This document shows, one piece after another, positions 18,072-27,948 of a stretch of DNA of 64,000 bases; position 1 is the stretch's first letter, and every line of letters begins with the position of its first letter. Source of the stretch: Bacteroidota bacterium (lineage in GTDB: Bacteria > Bacteroidota > Ignavibacteria > Ignavibacteriales > Melioribacteraceae); the NCBI GenBank assembly GCA_018829205.1, contig JAHJUE010000008.1, positions 1 through 64,000 on the forward strand. Reading direction: 5' to 3'. Under the pieces are notes generated by a model. The model had not been told where the DNA came from, did no database searches, and was given only the letters and a program-made list of their open reading frames with translations. A program made the position numbers and the translations under genes.

Positions 18072-20693
18072 TTATTTCAAATCTTCCAAAATTGCTTTTA
18101 ATTTTTCTATAGAACTTTCCCAATCCGCTTTTTTAGTCTTTTCATTCTCAATAACATTTGCCGGAGCTTTGTTTACAAAACTTTCATTGGATAATTTTTT
18201 GTCTACTCCCGCGAGCGAGCCTTCAAGTCTGGCTATTTCTTTTTCAAGCCGGTTACGTTCAATATTCAAATCAATCAAACCTTCCAGCGGCACAAAAATA
18301 TCTGCTCCTTTTACCACTGAAGAAGCGCTGGCTTTGGGTTTAACTAAATTTTCATCGGCTTTAAGTTCATTTACTTTAGCAAGAGAACTAATATATTTAA
18401 CCTGATTACTGCTTAATGATTTTGTTTTTATAAAAACATTAATTTGTTTTGAAGGTGGAATATTCATTTCACCGCGTATATTTCTAATAGCGGTTACAAC
18501 ATTCTGCACGAACTCAATCTCGTCTTCGGCAGTTTTGTTTATTAATGATTCATCAAACCTTGGATATTCGGCAGTCATTATAGTTTCGCCTTCGCCTCTT
18601 TCATCAAGCATCTGCCAAATTTCTTCGGATAGGAAAGGCATAATAGGATGAATCATTTTCAGCATTTCTTCGAATAAATATAAAGCTCTTGTAAGTACGG
18701 CCGATTTAACTTCTTTATCGTCCGAATAAATCTGGTTTTTAATTAGTTCAATATACCAATCGCAGAAATCATTCCAGACAAATGAATACATAATTTTACT
18801 TGCCTGGTTAACCTCAAAATTATCAAGCGCGTTATGAATTTCTTTAATTGAATTCTGGAAGCGGGAAATAATCCAATCATCGGCAAAATTCATATGTTTA
18901 TTTTTTAGTTCTTCTTGTAAATCAAGATCCTGGGCATTCATTAATAAGAAACGCGCGGCGTTCCAAATTTTATTTGCGAAGTTTCTCCCGATTTCACATT
19001 TATCTGTATCGAACAAAACATCCTGCCCGAGCGGAGAAATATAAATTATTGTAAATCGCAAAGCATCGGCGCCGTATTTATCAATAACATCAAGAGGGTC
19101 GGGTGAATTGCCCAGCGACTTGCTCATTTTTCTTCCTTGAGCGTCGCGCACAATACTAGTTAAATAAACATCCTTAAAAGGAATGTCGTTCATAAATTTC
19201 ATTCCTGCCATAATCATACGCGCAACCCAGAAGAAAATTATATCAGGCCCGGTAATTAACAAGTCGGTAGGGTAATAATATTTTTGTTCCTTTTCGGATG
19301 TGAAAACATCCTGAGCCCACAGCCAGCTTGAAGACCATGTATCAAGCACATCTTCTTCCTGGTTCCAGTTTTCAATATCGGCGGGCGGTTCAGCTTCGCA
19401 GTAAATTTCTTTTGTATCTTTGTGATACCAAACAGGAATTCTATGTCCCCAGTAAAGCTGGCGGGATATACACCAGTCGCGAATGTTTTCCATCCAGTGT
19501 TCATAAGTTTTTATCCAATGCGCTGGATGAAATTTTACCTTTCCATCTTTTACAACTTGAAGGGCGGGTTTGGCGAGATCATCCATTTTCATAAACCATT
19601 GTTCCGAAAGATATGGTTCAATCGGCACGCCCCCGCGCTGGGAATAGCCGACCTTATTTGTATAATCTTCAACCTTAACGAGCAGTTTTAATTCTTCGAA
19701 ACGTTCAACAACTTTTTTTCGTGCTTCGTATCTATCTAGTCCTTGAAAATCACGTGGAGCGTTGCCGTTAACCGTGGCATCTTCGTTAAAAATATTAATC
19801 AAATCCAATTTATGTCTTTGAGCCATTTCATAATCATTTACATCGTGAGCCGGAGTAATTTTTACGGCCCCGGTTCCAAATTCCATATCTACATATTCAT
19901 CGGCGATAATTGGTATTTCTCTACCAACAATAGGCAGCATAACTTTTCGGCTAATAAGATGTTTGAATCTATCATCGTTAGGGTTTACGGCAACAGCCGT
20001 ATCTCCCAGCATTGTTTCGGGTCTGGTTGTGGCAACAACAAGGAATTCGTCCGTTCCGTCTATAGGATAATGCAGATGCCATAATTTTCCGTTAACAGAT
20101 TGGAAAATTACCTCTTCATCGGAGATAGCCGATTTGGAAGCGGGGCACCAGTTTACCATTCTATGCCCTTTATAAATTTGTCCGTCTTTATAAAGTTTTA
20201 CAAATGCTTCAACTACTTTTTTATAATAATGATCGTCCATTGTAAAACGCTGTCGGTCCCAATCAAGAGCCGCGCCAAGTTTGCGAAGCTGACTGAAAAT
20301 TATTCCGCCGTATAATTCAGTCCATTCCCAGCAGTATTTTAAAAATTCTTCACGAGATAATTTATATCTGTCAATTCCTTTTGCTTTCAAATACGAAATA
20401 ACTTTTGATTCGGTTGCAATTGACGCATGGTCGGTTCCCGGCACCCAGCAGGCGTTAAAGCCCATCATTTTTTTGTAGCGGATGTATATATCCTGCAGCG
20501 TATTGTTTAGAATATGCCCCAGATGAAGTATTCCCGTTACATTCGGAGGAGGTATTACTATAGTATAAGGCTCTTTTGAATTGTCGATTTCTGAATGGAA
20601 AAACTTATTTTCTTCCCAGTATTTATACCATTTTTCTTCGACCGCATTCGGTTCGTATGCTTTTGGTATGTCGGTTAAATCTTTTACGCGCAT
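18072..20693 (-). CDS. valS: Valine--tRNA ligase
   Basis: 873 residues, class I aminoacyl-tRNA synthetase. The HIGH signature appears as PPPNVTGILHLGH; the editing domain contains TTRPETMLGDTAVAVNP and GTGAVKITPAHDVNDYE; KMSKS occurs as GRKMSKSLGNSPDP; the anticodon-binding domain follows; and a C-terminal coiled coil (about 800-870, IERNRLEKEIARLEG) ends the protein, as usual in ValRS. It charges tRNA-Val and removes misacylated threonine. Monocistronic, convergent with the gene before it. Confidence 0.98.
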   Translation of the reverse strand: MRVKDLTDIPKAYEPNAVEEKWYKYWEENKFFHSEIDNSKEPYTIVIPPPNVTGILHLGHILNNTLQDIYIRYKKMMGFNACWVPGTDHASIATESKVISYLKAKGIDRYKLSREEFLKYCWEWTELYGGIIFSQLRKLGAALDWDRQRFTMDDHYYKKVVEAFVKLYKDGQIYKGHRMVNWCPASKSAISDEEVIFQSVNGKLWHLHYPIDGTDEFLVVATTRPETMLGDTAVAVNPNDDRFKHLISRKVMLPIVGREIPIIADEYVDMEFGTGAVKITPAHDVNDYEMAQRHKLDLINIFNEDATVNGNAPRDFQGLDRYEARKKVVERFEELKLLVKVEDYTNKVGYSQRGGVPIEPYLSEQWFMKMDDLAKPALQVVKDGKVKFHPAHWIKTYEHWMENIRDWCISRQLYWGHRIPVWYHKDTKEIYCEAEPPADIENWNQEEDVLDTWSSSWLWAQDVFTSEKEQKYYYPTDLLITGPDIIFFWVARMIMAGMKFMNDIPFKDVYLTSIVRDAQGRKMSKSLGNSPDPLDVIDKYGADALRFTIIYISPLGQDVLFDTDKCEIGRNFANKIWNAARFLLMNAQDLDLQEELKNKHMNFADDWIISRFQNSIKEIHNALDNFEVNQASKIMYSFVWNDFCDWYIELIKNQIYSDDKEVKSAVLTRALYLFEEMLKMIHPIMPFLSEEIWQMLDERGEGETIMTAEYPRFDESLINKTAEDEIEFVQNVVTAIRNIRGEMNIPPSKQINVFIKTKSLSSNQVKYISSLAKVNELKADENLVKPKASASSVVKGADIFVPLEGLIDLNIERNRLEKEIARLEGSLAGVDKKLSNESFVNKAPANVIENEKTKKADWESSIEKLKAILEDLK

Positions 20694-20805
20694 TTATAAT
20701 CTCAATCAATATTATTTTAAAATGAACACTAAATATAAGGAATTAGTAGGATAGAGTTTAAATCAAAACTCTCAATTTTTTAAAGAAATAAGGTAAACAG
20801 CAAAG

Positions 20806-21438
20806 TTAATCGACAATATACATATAGTTTGGGAGCTTCACCTTAATTCCCGTGTATTCCCCGAACAAATCACTTTCCTGATCGCCTACGCATGCAACTA
20901 TATTAAAGCCTGCTTCTGTAAGATTTTTCCTCTCTCTTTCTTTAAAAACTGCGGAAGGAAGTTTGGGGTATTTTAAAGGTTTGCATATAAGGGTATCAAT
21001 TTTCGTATAGCCTTCATCAATTAGGTTTTTATAAGTTGATTCATATTGACTTTCGCTTCGTGCCGTAATAAAAATTATTTTATAATTATGGTCAACCAGA
21101 TAATCATAAAGATATTTTGTTTGAAGAATTGCTTCCCCTTTGGATTCATCGAGCCACTTTTCCCAATGAACAGGTAAATACCCGAAACTTATTGCTTTAA
21201 TATGTTTGTAATTTGATAATGTTGTTTCGTCAACGTCAAATACCACCGCTGGATTTAAAACACTCGGCGCATTTTTTATTTCCTCTAAAGCATCTTCAAC
21301 AATTTCTCTTGCTTCAAGACCGTACATCCCGGATTCATAATATTTCTGAATATCTTCTTTGTATAATTGAAGATTTTTTAAACCTGGAGAACATGCAGAT
21401 ATATATATAATTGAAACAACTATTAATAATTTTTTCAT
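20806..21438 (-). CDS. Class-B/C-type acid phosphatase lipoprotein (HAD superfamily IIIB)
   Basis: 210 residues. Signal peptide with a lipobox-like ISAC, lipidated Cys16. HAD motif I is VVFDVDETTLSN with the nucleophile Asp and acid/base Asp; motif II lies in IIFITARSES; motif IV is CVGDQESDLFGE. Similar to the outer-membrane 5'-nucleotidase e(P4) and plant-type acid phosphatases. It would dephosphorylate nucleotides or other monoesters in the periplasm or at the surface. Stands alone between valS and the hslUV terminator. Confidence 0.88.
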   Translation of the reverse strand: MKKLLIVVSIIYISACSPGLKNLQLYKEDIQKYYESGMYGLEAREIVEDALEEIKNAPSVLNPAVVFDVDETTLSNYKHIKAISFGYLPVHWEKWLDESKGEAILQTKYLYDYLVDHNYKIIFITARSESQYESTYKNLIDEGYTKIDTLICKPLKYPKLPSAVFKERERKNLTEAGFNIVACVGDQESDLFGEYTGIKVKLPNYMYIVD

Positions 21439-21463
21439 AATTGTAACCCGTTTGTTAATGTAA

Positions 21464-21508
21464 AAAATATGCCGAATTTTTAAGTTTTACTTCTTAAAAA
21501 TTCAGCAT
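21464..21508 (-). terminator. Intrinsic terminator after hslU
   Basis: Sixteen-bp stem with one mismatch (21469-21484 with 21493-21508; core GAATTTTTAAG/CTTAAAAATTC), then T6 on the minus strand. It lies 51 nt past the hslU stop and closes the hslV-hslU transcript. Confidence 0.85.
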
Positions 21509-21558
21509 AAATAAATCTGTAATATATCTTAAAACTTTTCAGTTAAATAATAAACTAT

Positions 21559-22929
21559 CTATAGTATATATTTACTTAGGTCTCTGTTCTTAACAATTTT
21601 ATCCAGTTTATCGTTAACCATTTTACCTGTAATAATAATTTTACTATCGGGGATTTTATCCGGAACTTCAAATAATATATCTTCAAGCAAGGTAGTTAAA
21701 ATTGTATGAAGTCTGCGAGCTCCTATATTTTCAACATCTTCGTTTACATGAGCCGCGGTTTTTGCTACTTCTTTTATTGCGTCTTCCTGAAATTCTATAT
21801 CGACTCCTTCGGTACGCAGCAGGGCAGTATATTGTTTTAGCAGAGCGTTTTGCGGGATTGTTAAAATTTTTATAAAATCCTCTTCGCTTAAGCTTTTCAG
21901 TTCAACGCGGATAGGGAAACGGCCCTGCAGTTCAGGTATTAAATCGGAAGGTTTTGAAACATGAAAAGCACCTGAAGCAATAAATAATATATGATCGGTT
22001 TTAACCGGCCCGTATTTTGTATTGACGGTAGAGCCTTCAACAATAGGCAATAGATCACGCTGCACGCCTTCTCGTGAAACATCCGGTCCTTGCGATTTGC
22101 CTCCGCCGGCAACTTTATCTATTTCATCTATAAATACAATTCCCGAATCCTGAACCCGTTTAATTGCCTCTTTCTGTACTGCTTCCATATCTATTAATTT
22201 TTGCGCTTCTTCCTGCAGAATATATTTTTTTGCTTCTTTAATGGAAGTTTTTCTTTTCTTTTTCTTTTTCGGCATCATATTAGAAACGAGTTCCTGAATA
22301 TTCATTCCCATATCGTCCATACCAAAGGGTCCCAATACCTGCATTCCAATTGAGGAAGAAGCTGTTGCGTCGAACTCAATCATTTTATCGTCTAGTTCTC
22401 CGTTCTGAAGTTTCTTTTTCATCCACTCGCGTGTTTTTTCATTCTGCAGAATTTCATTATCGTCTTCATTTTCAGTATTTGCGTGGACCGGTTTTTTAAC
22501 GGGAGGAATTAAAATATCGAGAACTCTTTCTTCGGCCATATGTTCAGCTTTTTCCTGCACTTCCTCTGTTTTTTCTGCACGCACCATTGTTGTAGCAAGT
22601 TCGGTTAAATCTCGTATCATTGATTCAACATCACGGCCGACATAACCGACTTCGGTAAATTTTGATGCTTCGACTTTAATAAACGGAGCGCCTGAAAGTT
22701 TTGCAAGCCTTCGCGCAATTTCTGTTTTGCCAACACCGGTCGGCCCAATTAAAATAATATTATTGGGCATTATTTCTTCTTTAATACTTTCGTCGACCTG
22801 CTGCCGTCTCCATCTGTTTCTTAAAGCAATCGCAACCGCGCGTTTAGCATCATTCTGACCAATAATATATTCATCAAGTTCTTTTACTATTTGAGTTGGT
22901 GTAAGAGTTTCCATGTCATAATTTTTCAT
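21559..22929 (-). CDS. hslU: ATP-dependent protease ATPase subunit HslU (ClpY)
   Basis: 456 residues. Walker A GPTGVGKT at 62-69, pore motif [12 protein letters not shown], an inserted I-domain (about 110-250) with a basic run [16 protein letters not shown], Walker [14 protein letters not shown] and sensor [14 protein letters not shown]. The C-terminus ends in LSKYIL; in the family this tail docks into HslV and activates it. HslU unfolds substrates for HslV. Immediately downstream of hslV (12-nt gap) in a two-gene operon. Confidence 0.98.
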   Translation of the reverse strand: MKNYDMETLTPTQIVKELDEYIIGQNDAKRAVAIALRNRWRRQQVDESIKEEIMPNNIILIGPTGVGKTEIARRLAKLSGAPFIKVEASKFTEVGYVGRDVESMIRDLTELATTMVRAEKTEEVQEKAEHMAEERVLDILIPPVKKPVHANTENEDDNEILQNEKTREWMKKKLQNGELDDKMIEFDATASSSIGMQVLGPFGMDDMGMNIQELVSNMMPKKKKKRKTSIKEAKKYILQEEAQKLIDMEAVQKEAIKRVQDSGIVFIDEIDKVAGGGKSQGPDVSREGVQRDLLPIVEGSTVNTKYGPVKTDHILFIASGAFHVSKPSDLIPELQGRFPIRVELKSLSEEDFIKILTIPQNALLKQYTALLRTEGVDIEFQEDAIKEVAKTAAHVNEDVENIGARRLHTILTTLLEDILFEVPDKIPDSKIIITGKMVNDKLDKIVKNRDLSKYIL

Positions 22930-22941
22930 TCTGTATCGCCT

Positions 22942-23496
22942 TTATTTATCAATAACTTCAACATTAATTTTCTCGTTTGTATAGATACAAATTTCAGCCG
23001 CAGTGCCCAAAGCTTCTTTAACAATTTCAACAGCCGAAAGTTCGCTATATTTTTTTAACATCTTTGCCGCGGCCAAAGCATACATTCCGCCCGATCCAAT
23101 AGCAACAATTTGATCGTCGGGTTCAATTACGTCTCCTGTTCCCGAAACAATAAATGCCTGATCTTCAGAAATAACGGCCAGCATAGCTTCAAGCTTACGC
23201 AGGTATTTGTCGGTTCTCCAATCCTTTGCCAGTTCAACCGCTGCTCTGTTTACGTTTCCTCTGTATTGTTCAAGTTTTTCTTCGAATCTCTCTAAAAGAG
23301 TAAAAGCATCGGCCGCTGAACCCGCGAATCCGCACAGGACTTTACCGTTGTATAGTTTTCGTATTTTCGTTGAATTGTGTTTTACGACAGTATTTCCCAG
23401 CGTTACCTGTCCATCGCCGCCAATTGCCGCAATTCCTTTATGAATAACTCCAAGTATGGTTGTCGATCTTATTTTCTTTGACAATTTATTCTCCAT
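22942..23496 (-). CDS. hslV: ATP-dependent protease subunit HslV (ClpQ)
   Basis: About 184 residues. The N-terminal-nucleophile protease core starts at STTILGV; the mature nucleophile should be one of the Thr at 12-13, so a short propeptide precedes it. [29 protein letters not shown] and [27 protein letters not shown] are classic HslV segments. The open frame extends to 23529, but that part lies in a dispersed repeat, so I use ATG 23496. TTG 23484, with GGAG 6 nt upstream and starting [11 protein letters not shown], is a credible alternative and resembles the usual start in relatives. Confidence 0.96.
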   Translation of the reverse strand: MENKLSKKIRSTTILGVIHKGIAAIGGDGQVTLGNTVVKHNSTKIRKLYNGKVLCGFAGSAADAFTLLERFEEKLEQYRGNVNRAAVELAKDWRTDKYLRKLEAMLAVISEDQAFIVSGTGDVIEPDDQIVAIGSGGMYALAAAKMLKKYSELSAVEIVKEALGTAAEICIYTNEKINVEVIDK

Positions 23497-23502
23497 TATT
23501 TT

Positions 23503-23563
23503 CTTTGTGTCTAGGTGCCTTTGCGGCAATAATATTTCGCCGCTTAGAGACTAAGACGCAAAG
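23503..23563. repeat. Dispersed inverted repeat, copy 2, in the hslV leader
   Basis: Two 25-nt arms (23503-23527 and 23539-23563) pair imperfectly, with the strongest identity at both ends (CTTTG.GTCT and GCGGC). The loop is about 11 nt. Related in sequence to the copy near 126-186. It lies within 10 nt of the hslV ATG, so it would form the leader of that mRNA. Confidence 0.6.
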
Positions 23564-23579
23564 GTTTTGAAAATATTTC

Positions 23580-24206
23580 TTACGTAGTAAAAATTTTATA
23601 CGGCACAAACGCCGGAACTTTTTTTTGATAGTCAGTATATTTGACGCCGAATTTTATACTAAGTTTTTTTTCTTCGTAAATTGAACCAACAATAAAATAA
23701 ACAATTAAACAAATGTAAAATGTTAAATAGAACACGTCCATTACGGGACGGAATCCTAAAAACAGAATTGAGAAGAAATATATTGGATGCCGGGAATACT
23801 TAAAAGCACCTTCAATTATTAATTGCGAATGTTCGTCAAGCTCATCAGAATTATAATTACCGTTAAGATATCTTATAATTTGGTTTATACCTATAAACTC
23901 TTTTAGATCTATTGGTCTAACAGCCCAAATTAATCCTATCAAACTTAAAAACTGGGGCACCAAAATATAAATATCCCAAGGGTAATTTAGATCATAAATA
24001 ATAACATTAGGTTTGGGCGATATTTCATAAAGTGCAAAGAACGTTAATAAAGATGTTATATTATAAAACAACCTGTAAAATGCTATTTTATTTCCAACGC
24101 CGTCGGCAATTCTTTTTTTTACTTTATTTGAAGCAAGTATAGAATGGGAAACGCCGAATAAAGCGAATAGCAGGATTATAATTAATAGATCAAAGAGAAG
24201 AATCAT
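23580..24206 (-). CDS. Isoprenylcysteine carboxyl methyltransferase-like membrane protein
   Basis: 208 residues with about five transmembrane helices. The C-terminal part has the ICMT/phospholipid methyltransferase pattern: GAFKYSRHPIYFFSILFLGFRPVMD, a second pair of helices, then EEKKLSIKFGVKYTDYQKKVPAFVP. The early segment LFGVSHSILASNKVKKRI recalls NnrU/MddA-type proteins. MddA makes dimethylsulfide by methylating methanethiol, but nothing here distinguishes that from lipid or prenylcysteine methylation. It overlaps the rpoN stop by 4 nt. Confidence 0.82.
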   Translation of the reverse strand: MILLFDLLIIILLFALFGVSHSILASNKVKKRIADGVGNKIAFYRLFYNITSLLTFFALYEISPKPNVIIYDLNYPWDIYILVPQFLSLIGLIWAVRPIDLKEFIGINQIIRYLNGNYNSDELDEHSQLIIEGAFKYSRHPIYFFSILFLGFRPVMDVFYLTFYICLIVYFIVGSIYEEKKLSIKFGVKYTDYQKKVPAFVPYKIFTT

Positions 24207-25678
24207 AATTCTTTACGAAGCCTTGCCACAGGTATTTTCAGCTGTTCGCGGTACTTTGCTACAGTACGTCTTGCAATATGAATGCCTTTATCCTTCAGTA
24301 TTTTAGCAATTTTATCATCGCTGTAAGGTGATTTTTTCGATTCGCTCTTACATATTTCATCAATAAGCATTTTTATATGTTTGTTTGATACTTCGTCTCC
24401 TGAATCGGTAGCAAGCCCTTCACTGAAAAAGAATTTTAGTTCGTGTATACCTTGTGGACTTTGAACATATTTTCCGTTAACGACACGGCTAATTGTTGAT
24501 ATGTCCATCATAACTTCATCTGCAATATCTTTGTAGATCATTGGTTTTAGTGCTTTTAAGCCGTATTCAAAAAACTCATATTGTTTTTCTAATATTGAGC
24601 GCATTATTTTCATTAAAGTATGTCTGCGCTGCTGAATTGATGCGATAAACCATTTAGCCGATTCGAATTTTTCTCTTAAAAACTTATGCGCTTCTTTTTC
24701 CCTTTCTGAAATTTTTCTTTTACGTTTATTTGTATTAAGCATTTCCAAGTAGTCCTGGCTTATTGTTACCGAAGGAACGCTTCTGTCGTTTAATGTAACA
24801 ACATAATTATTATCTATTTTCTCAATTAAAAAATCGGGGGTAACCTGGTTAGCCTCTTCCGATTGAATATTTCCTTCGCCGGGTTTTGGGTTCAGTTTTT
24901 GAATTACATCAAGGGCAGATTTAAGTGTTTCTCTTGAGAGGTCCAAATTTTTCTGAATTGCGTCAAATCTTTTATTGGCGAAATCATGGAAATTATCAGT
25001 TAATATTTTATCTGCTATAAAGGAATAATACGGATCGAACGAGGAATTATGCAGCTGAATCAGCAGGCATTCTCTCAAATCTCTGGCGGCAACTCCTACG
25101 GGCTCAAACCTTTGAATTTGACACAGTAGTTTTTCCGCATCGTTAATAGAAACATCTACGTGTTCAAACAGTTTTAAATCTTCAACTATTTTAATGAGGT
25201 CCTGCTTAAAGTAGCCGTCGTTATCCAGGCTTTGTATTATTACTTCGCCTAGAATAATCTGGTTTTCGGGAAGATCAAGCATATGCAGCTGATCGATTAA
25301 AATATCGGAAAGACTTCTTTTGGCCGGCGCAACAGGCTGCATTTTATCATCGTCATCCGGACTGTAATTAATCCTGTCGTTGTCCAGTTCCTCGTCATTC
25401 ATATAATCTTCTACATCAAACTCGTCATCTTTTGAATCTTCATATGAATCTTCTTCGCCTATTTCACTTTCTTCAAATTTATCGTCGGAATCCTCAAGCT
25501 GATCCTGGGTTAATTCTAATTCTTCGTCCAAACTTTCTTCTAAAATAGGATTAAGCTCAAGTTCAGTTTTAATTCTCTGTTCAAGAGCCATTGTATTAAG
25601 CTGAAGCAGTTTCTGATATTGAATCTGCTGAGGCGAAAGTTTCTGCTGCATTGATAATTTTTGGTATAAAGAAAGCAT
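24203..25678 (-). CDS. rpoN: RNA polymerase sigma-54 factor
   Basis: About 491 residues from ATG 25678. The SD AGGGA precedes it, and it opens with MLSLYQKLSMQQKLSPQQIQYQKLLQL, the activator-binding glutamine-rich region I. An acidic region II (about 60-125) follows. The core-binding region has LIQLHNSS and RFEPVGVAARDLRECL; the DNA-binding part has the helix-turn-helix DISTISRVVNGKYVQSP and the RpoN box ARRTVAKYREQLKIP. Sigma-54 needs AAA+ activators; none is in this window. It starts 2 nt after the DUF3109 gene. Confidence 0.97.
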   Translation of the reverse strand: MLSLYQKLSMQQKLSPQQIQYQKLLQLNTMALEQRIKTELELNPILEESLDEELELTQDQLEDSDDKFEESEIGEEDSYEDSKDDEFDVEDYMNDEELDNDRINYSPDDDDKMQPVAPAKRSLSDILIDQLHMLDLPENQIILGEVIIQSLDNDGYFKQDLIKIVEDLKLFEHVDVSINDAEKLLCQIQRFEPVGVAARDLRECLLIQLHNSSFDPYYSFIADKILTDNFHDFANKRFDAIQKNLDLSRETLKSALDVIQKLNPKPGEGNIQSEEANQVTPDFLIEKIDNNYVVTLNDRSVPSVTISQDYLEMLNTNKRKRKISEREKEAHKFLREKFESAKWFIASIQQRRHTLMKIMRSILEKQYEFFEYGLKALKPMIYKDIADEVMMDISTISRVVNGKYVQSPQGIHELKFFFSEGLATDSGDEVSNKHIKMLIDEICKSESKKSPYSDDKIAKILKDKGIHIARRTVAKYREQLKIPVARLRKEL

Positions 25679-25680
25679 AA

Positions 25681-26247
25681 TTATTCCCTGTTGGAATCTC
25701 CTGTTTGTTTGAACCAAAGTTTACCAAAAGCTCTTTCAAGAGCATCTTTGCAAAATTCAAAAACACTTATATTAGTTTCGTTTCCCTTTTCAAGAGCGGG
25801 AAAACAATCTTCATATTTTTCATATTTTAGTACCGGTCCGCCGAAATTAGAAACACGGATTGGGAAAAGATGGCAGGAAATAGGTTTTCTAAATTTTACT
25901 TTTCCGTCAAAATATGCTTTTTCGATTGCGCATTTCGCAATATCGCCGTCGTAATAAACAAAAACACATTCATGTTTGTTGATGCTTGTTGTCATCAATT
26001 GACCTTGTTTCTCTTCGTAAAACCCATCCCGGTTTATTTGATTCCAGCTAATTTCGGGGATATAGTCTTTTAAGTCCGGCAAAATATTATTAATAATTTC
26101 AACTTCATCCTCATTTAATGGAGCGCCGTAATCGCTTTCCATTGTACAGCATGCGCCTTTGCATTTTTCAAGATCGCAAGTGAACTTTGTTTCAAAAACG
26201 TCTGAATTAACAAAAACGTCCTGAATTTCTATGAATTTTCTTTGCAT
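25681..26247 (-). CDS. DUF3109 family cysteine-rich protein
   Basis: 188 residues. The N-terminal cluster TCDLEKCKGACCTMESDYGAPL supplies Cys24, Cys29, Cys33 and Cys34; further cysteines occur in CVFVYYDGDIAKCAIE, SCHLFPIRV and EDCFPAL. This is the DUF3109 pattern, related to YkgJ-type proteins thought to bind zinc or an iron-sulfur cluster. The function is unknown. First gene of the DUF3109-rpoN-methyltransferase transcript, with 2-nt and overlapping junctions. Confidence 0.88.
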   Translation of the reverse strand: MQRKFIEIQDVFVNSDVFETKFTCDLEKCKGACCTMESDYGAPLNEDEVEIINNILPDLKDYIPEISWNQINRDGFYEEKQGQLMTTSINKHECVFVYYDGDIAKCAIEKAYFDGKVKFRKPISCHLFPIRVSNFGGPVLKYEKYEDCFPALEKGNETNISVFEFCKDALERAFGKLWFKQTGDSNRE

Positions 26248-26368
26248 AAACTTTGGAATAATTTTTGTTTAATATAACTATTAGTATTTAATAAGGAAAG
26301 AAATTTTGAATAATAACTAATATGGCGGGATATTAAATATTTGAGTTTTTATTTATGTTTTTGCAAGA

Positions 26369-26400
26369 TTAGATGCTTCTGAAATTTCAGAAGCATCTAA
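26369..26400 (-). terminator. Perfect 32-nt palindrome after the porin gene
   Basis: 16-nt arms (26369-26384 and 26385-26400; core AGATGCTTCTGAAA) are exactly complementary. As RNA it would form a 14-bp stem with an AATT loop. It begins 8 nt past the porin stop. The T run after it on the minus strand is poor, so it may stop RNA degradation or act as a terminator. Confidence 0.65.
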
Positions 26401-26408
26401 TAAAATTA

Positions 26409-27683
26409 TTATAAACTTAACTGCAATCTTGTACCGTAAACAAAGGCATAAGTATTTTGTTGGCAAACAGCCGGATTAGCAACATACTGAACATCCGGCT
26501 GGATTTGCAGCCAATTATTAATTTTTAAGCTATATGTAAGTTCTAAAATAAATTCATAGTCTTTCAGATCAATATTTTCTTCATTTAAAATCGTTTGACA
26601 TTTTTCATTATTATGAGCTGCCGCAATAGCGATACCTAAAACATCTTCTTCTCTTCCGGGGATTAAGCCTAGATAATTTATTCCTGCGCCGATATATGAA
26701 TCAACCGGGTTAATATTATTATTTGCCCAGCCGAACCTTACAAAAGCTCCGAGCCCTTCATTTGTGCTTTCGTTTTCCGTAAATAAAAACTTTTCCGCAG
26801 AACTGTAAAAACCGTAATTACCTATTTGTAAAAGGGGATTTCCTAAATTATCAACTTCAGAAATTGTTTCGAACTCTCCCGAGTAATACCAAGCGCCGAT
26901 CGCGAGTTTAAAATATTCGCCATTAATTTCTTCGGACCCGTTTGTAAAATTAATTTCGGAAGTTAAAAGAAGCCCGTCTTTTTTGTCGAGAATTACATTT
27001 GTCCCGTGCGGATTATTTAAATCTCCCGGAATACCGTCGAACACTGCGGCTTTAAGATTCCACGAAGGAGAAAAATTATAACTAGCTCTTAACGCTAAAG
27101 ATGTGTTTGGAAATATTGAAGGACCGTTATGGCCCGTCATTGCAAATTCAGGCCCAATTCCGTGTGAAGGATTAATAAATATTCCTGAAAATTCCCGTGT
27201 GTCGAATTCAGAATTCAAATCATACAATCCGGCTAGAAGAGAAAGATCGCCGTCGAGTAAGATTTGTTCAAGACGCAATTCATATAATTTCCATGTATCG
27301 TGAGCGGCAATGTTGCTGATGCCCTGAATTACGCCTGAATATTCAGCGGGCTCCCCGCCGTTATTGCCGAGAATATATGTTATTAAAGTCGCGCCTTTCC
27401 AGCCTATCATCTTTTCCAAATTCAGATTAAAAATAACATCGAAATTATCCAGGTAAACAGAACTTTTATCCGTTCCGCCGGAGAGGTTTGAAAAGAAATC
27501 TCCTTTGTATCCGAATTCAAAATCGATACCGTAATAATTTATATCTGATATAAAATTATCGGAATATGAGTCAGAGTTTTCATCATTTTGATTTTCTGTT
27601 TTTATATCATTCTGGCAAATAAGTCTTGCATTACAAATAAATATTAAAATAAAAATCGAAAATAAAATTTTATTTTTTTCCAT
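26409..27683 (-). CDS. OprB-type carbohydrate-selective porin
   Basis: 424 residues with a signal peptide. The outer-membrane beta-barrel segment is recognisable from KLYELRLEQILLDGDLSLLAGLYDLNSEFD, FINPSHGIGPEFAMTGHNGPSIFPNTSLALR, the closing LQIQPDVQYVANPA and a final strand ending in LQLSL. OprB porins admit sugars across the outer membrane. Alternating strands with aromatic girdles are visible. The 265-nt gap upstream is shared divergently with the DUF4097-like gene and shows no structure I trust. Confidence 0.88.
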   Translation of the reverse strand: MEKNKILFSIFILIFICNARLICQNDIKTENQNDENSDSYSDNFISDINYYGIDFEFGYKGDFFSNLSGGTDKSSVYLDNFDVIFNLNLEKMIGWKGATLITYILGNNGGEPAEYSGVIQGISNIAAHDTWKLYELRLEQILLDGDLSLLAGLYDLNSEFDTREFSGIFINPSHGIGPEFAMTGHNGPSIFPNTSLALRASYNFSPSWNLKAAVFDGIPGDLNNPHGTNVILDKKDGLLLTSEINFTNGSEEINGEYFKLAIGAWYYSGEFETISEVDNLGNPLLQIGNYGFYSSAEKFLFTENESTNEGLGAFVRFGWANNNINPVDSYIGAGINYLGLIPGREEDVLGIAIAAAHNNEKCQTILNEENIDLKDYEFILELTYSLKINNWLQIQPDVQYVANPAVCQQNTYAFVYGTRLQLSL

Positions 27684-27948
27684 TATATACCTCTTGGTTC
27701 CGGCGCTTTTTACACTCTATTTTTTTTATTAAATAATCGAAATCATTTAATGATAGTTAAATAAAACATATAAGTATTATTTCATTATTTAAATCTAGTC
27801 TAAATAAGAATAATTATCAATAAAAATATCTTTATATCTATTTTATCGGATTAGTCGCAGATTTGACTCATTTTGAAGCTTTACAACTTTTTTTGATATA
27901 GTAAGTCTAAAACAAGTGTTTATTAATACAAAAAAAATGGGGTGGAAA

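Noticed and set aside
20753-20772. Hairpin AGAGTTT/AAACTCT between valS and the acid phosphatase gene
   Set aside because: Neither flanking gene ends there in an orientation that would give a T run after the stem, so I do not call it a terminator.
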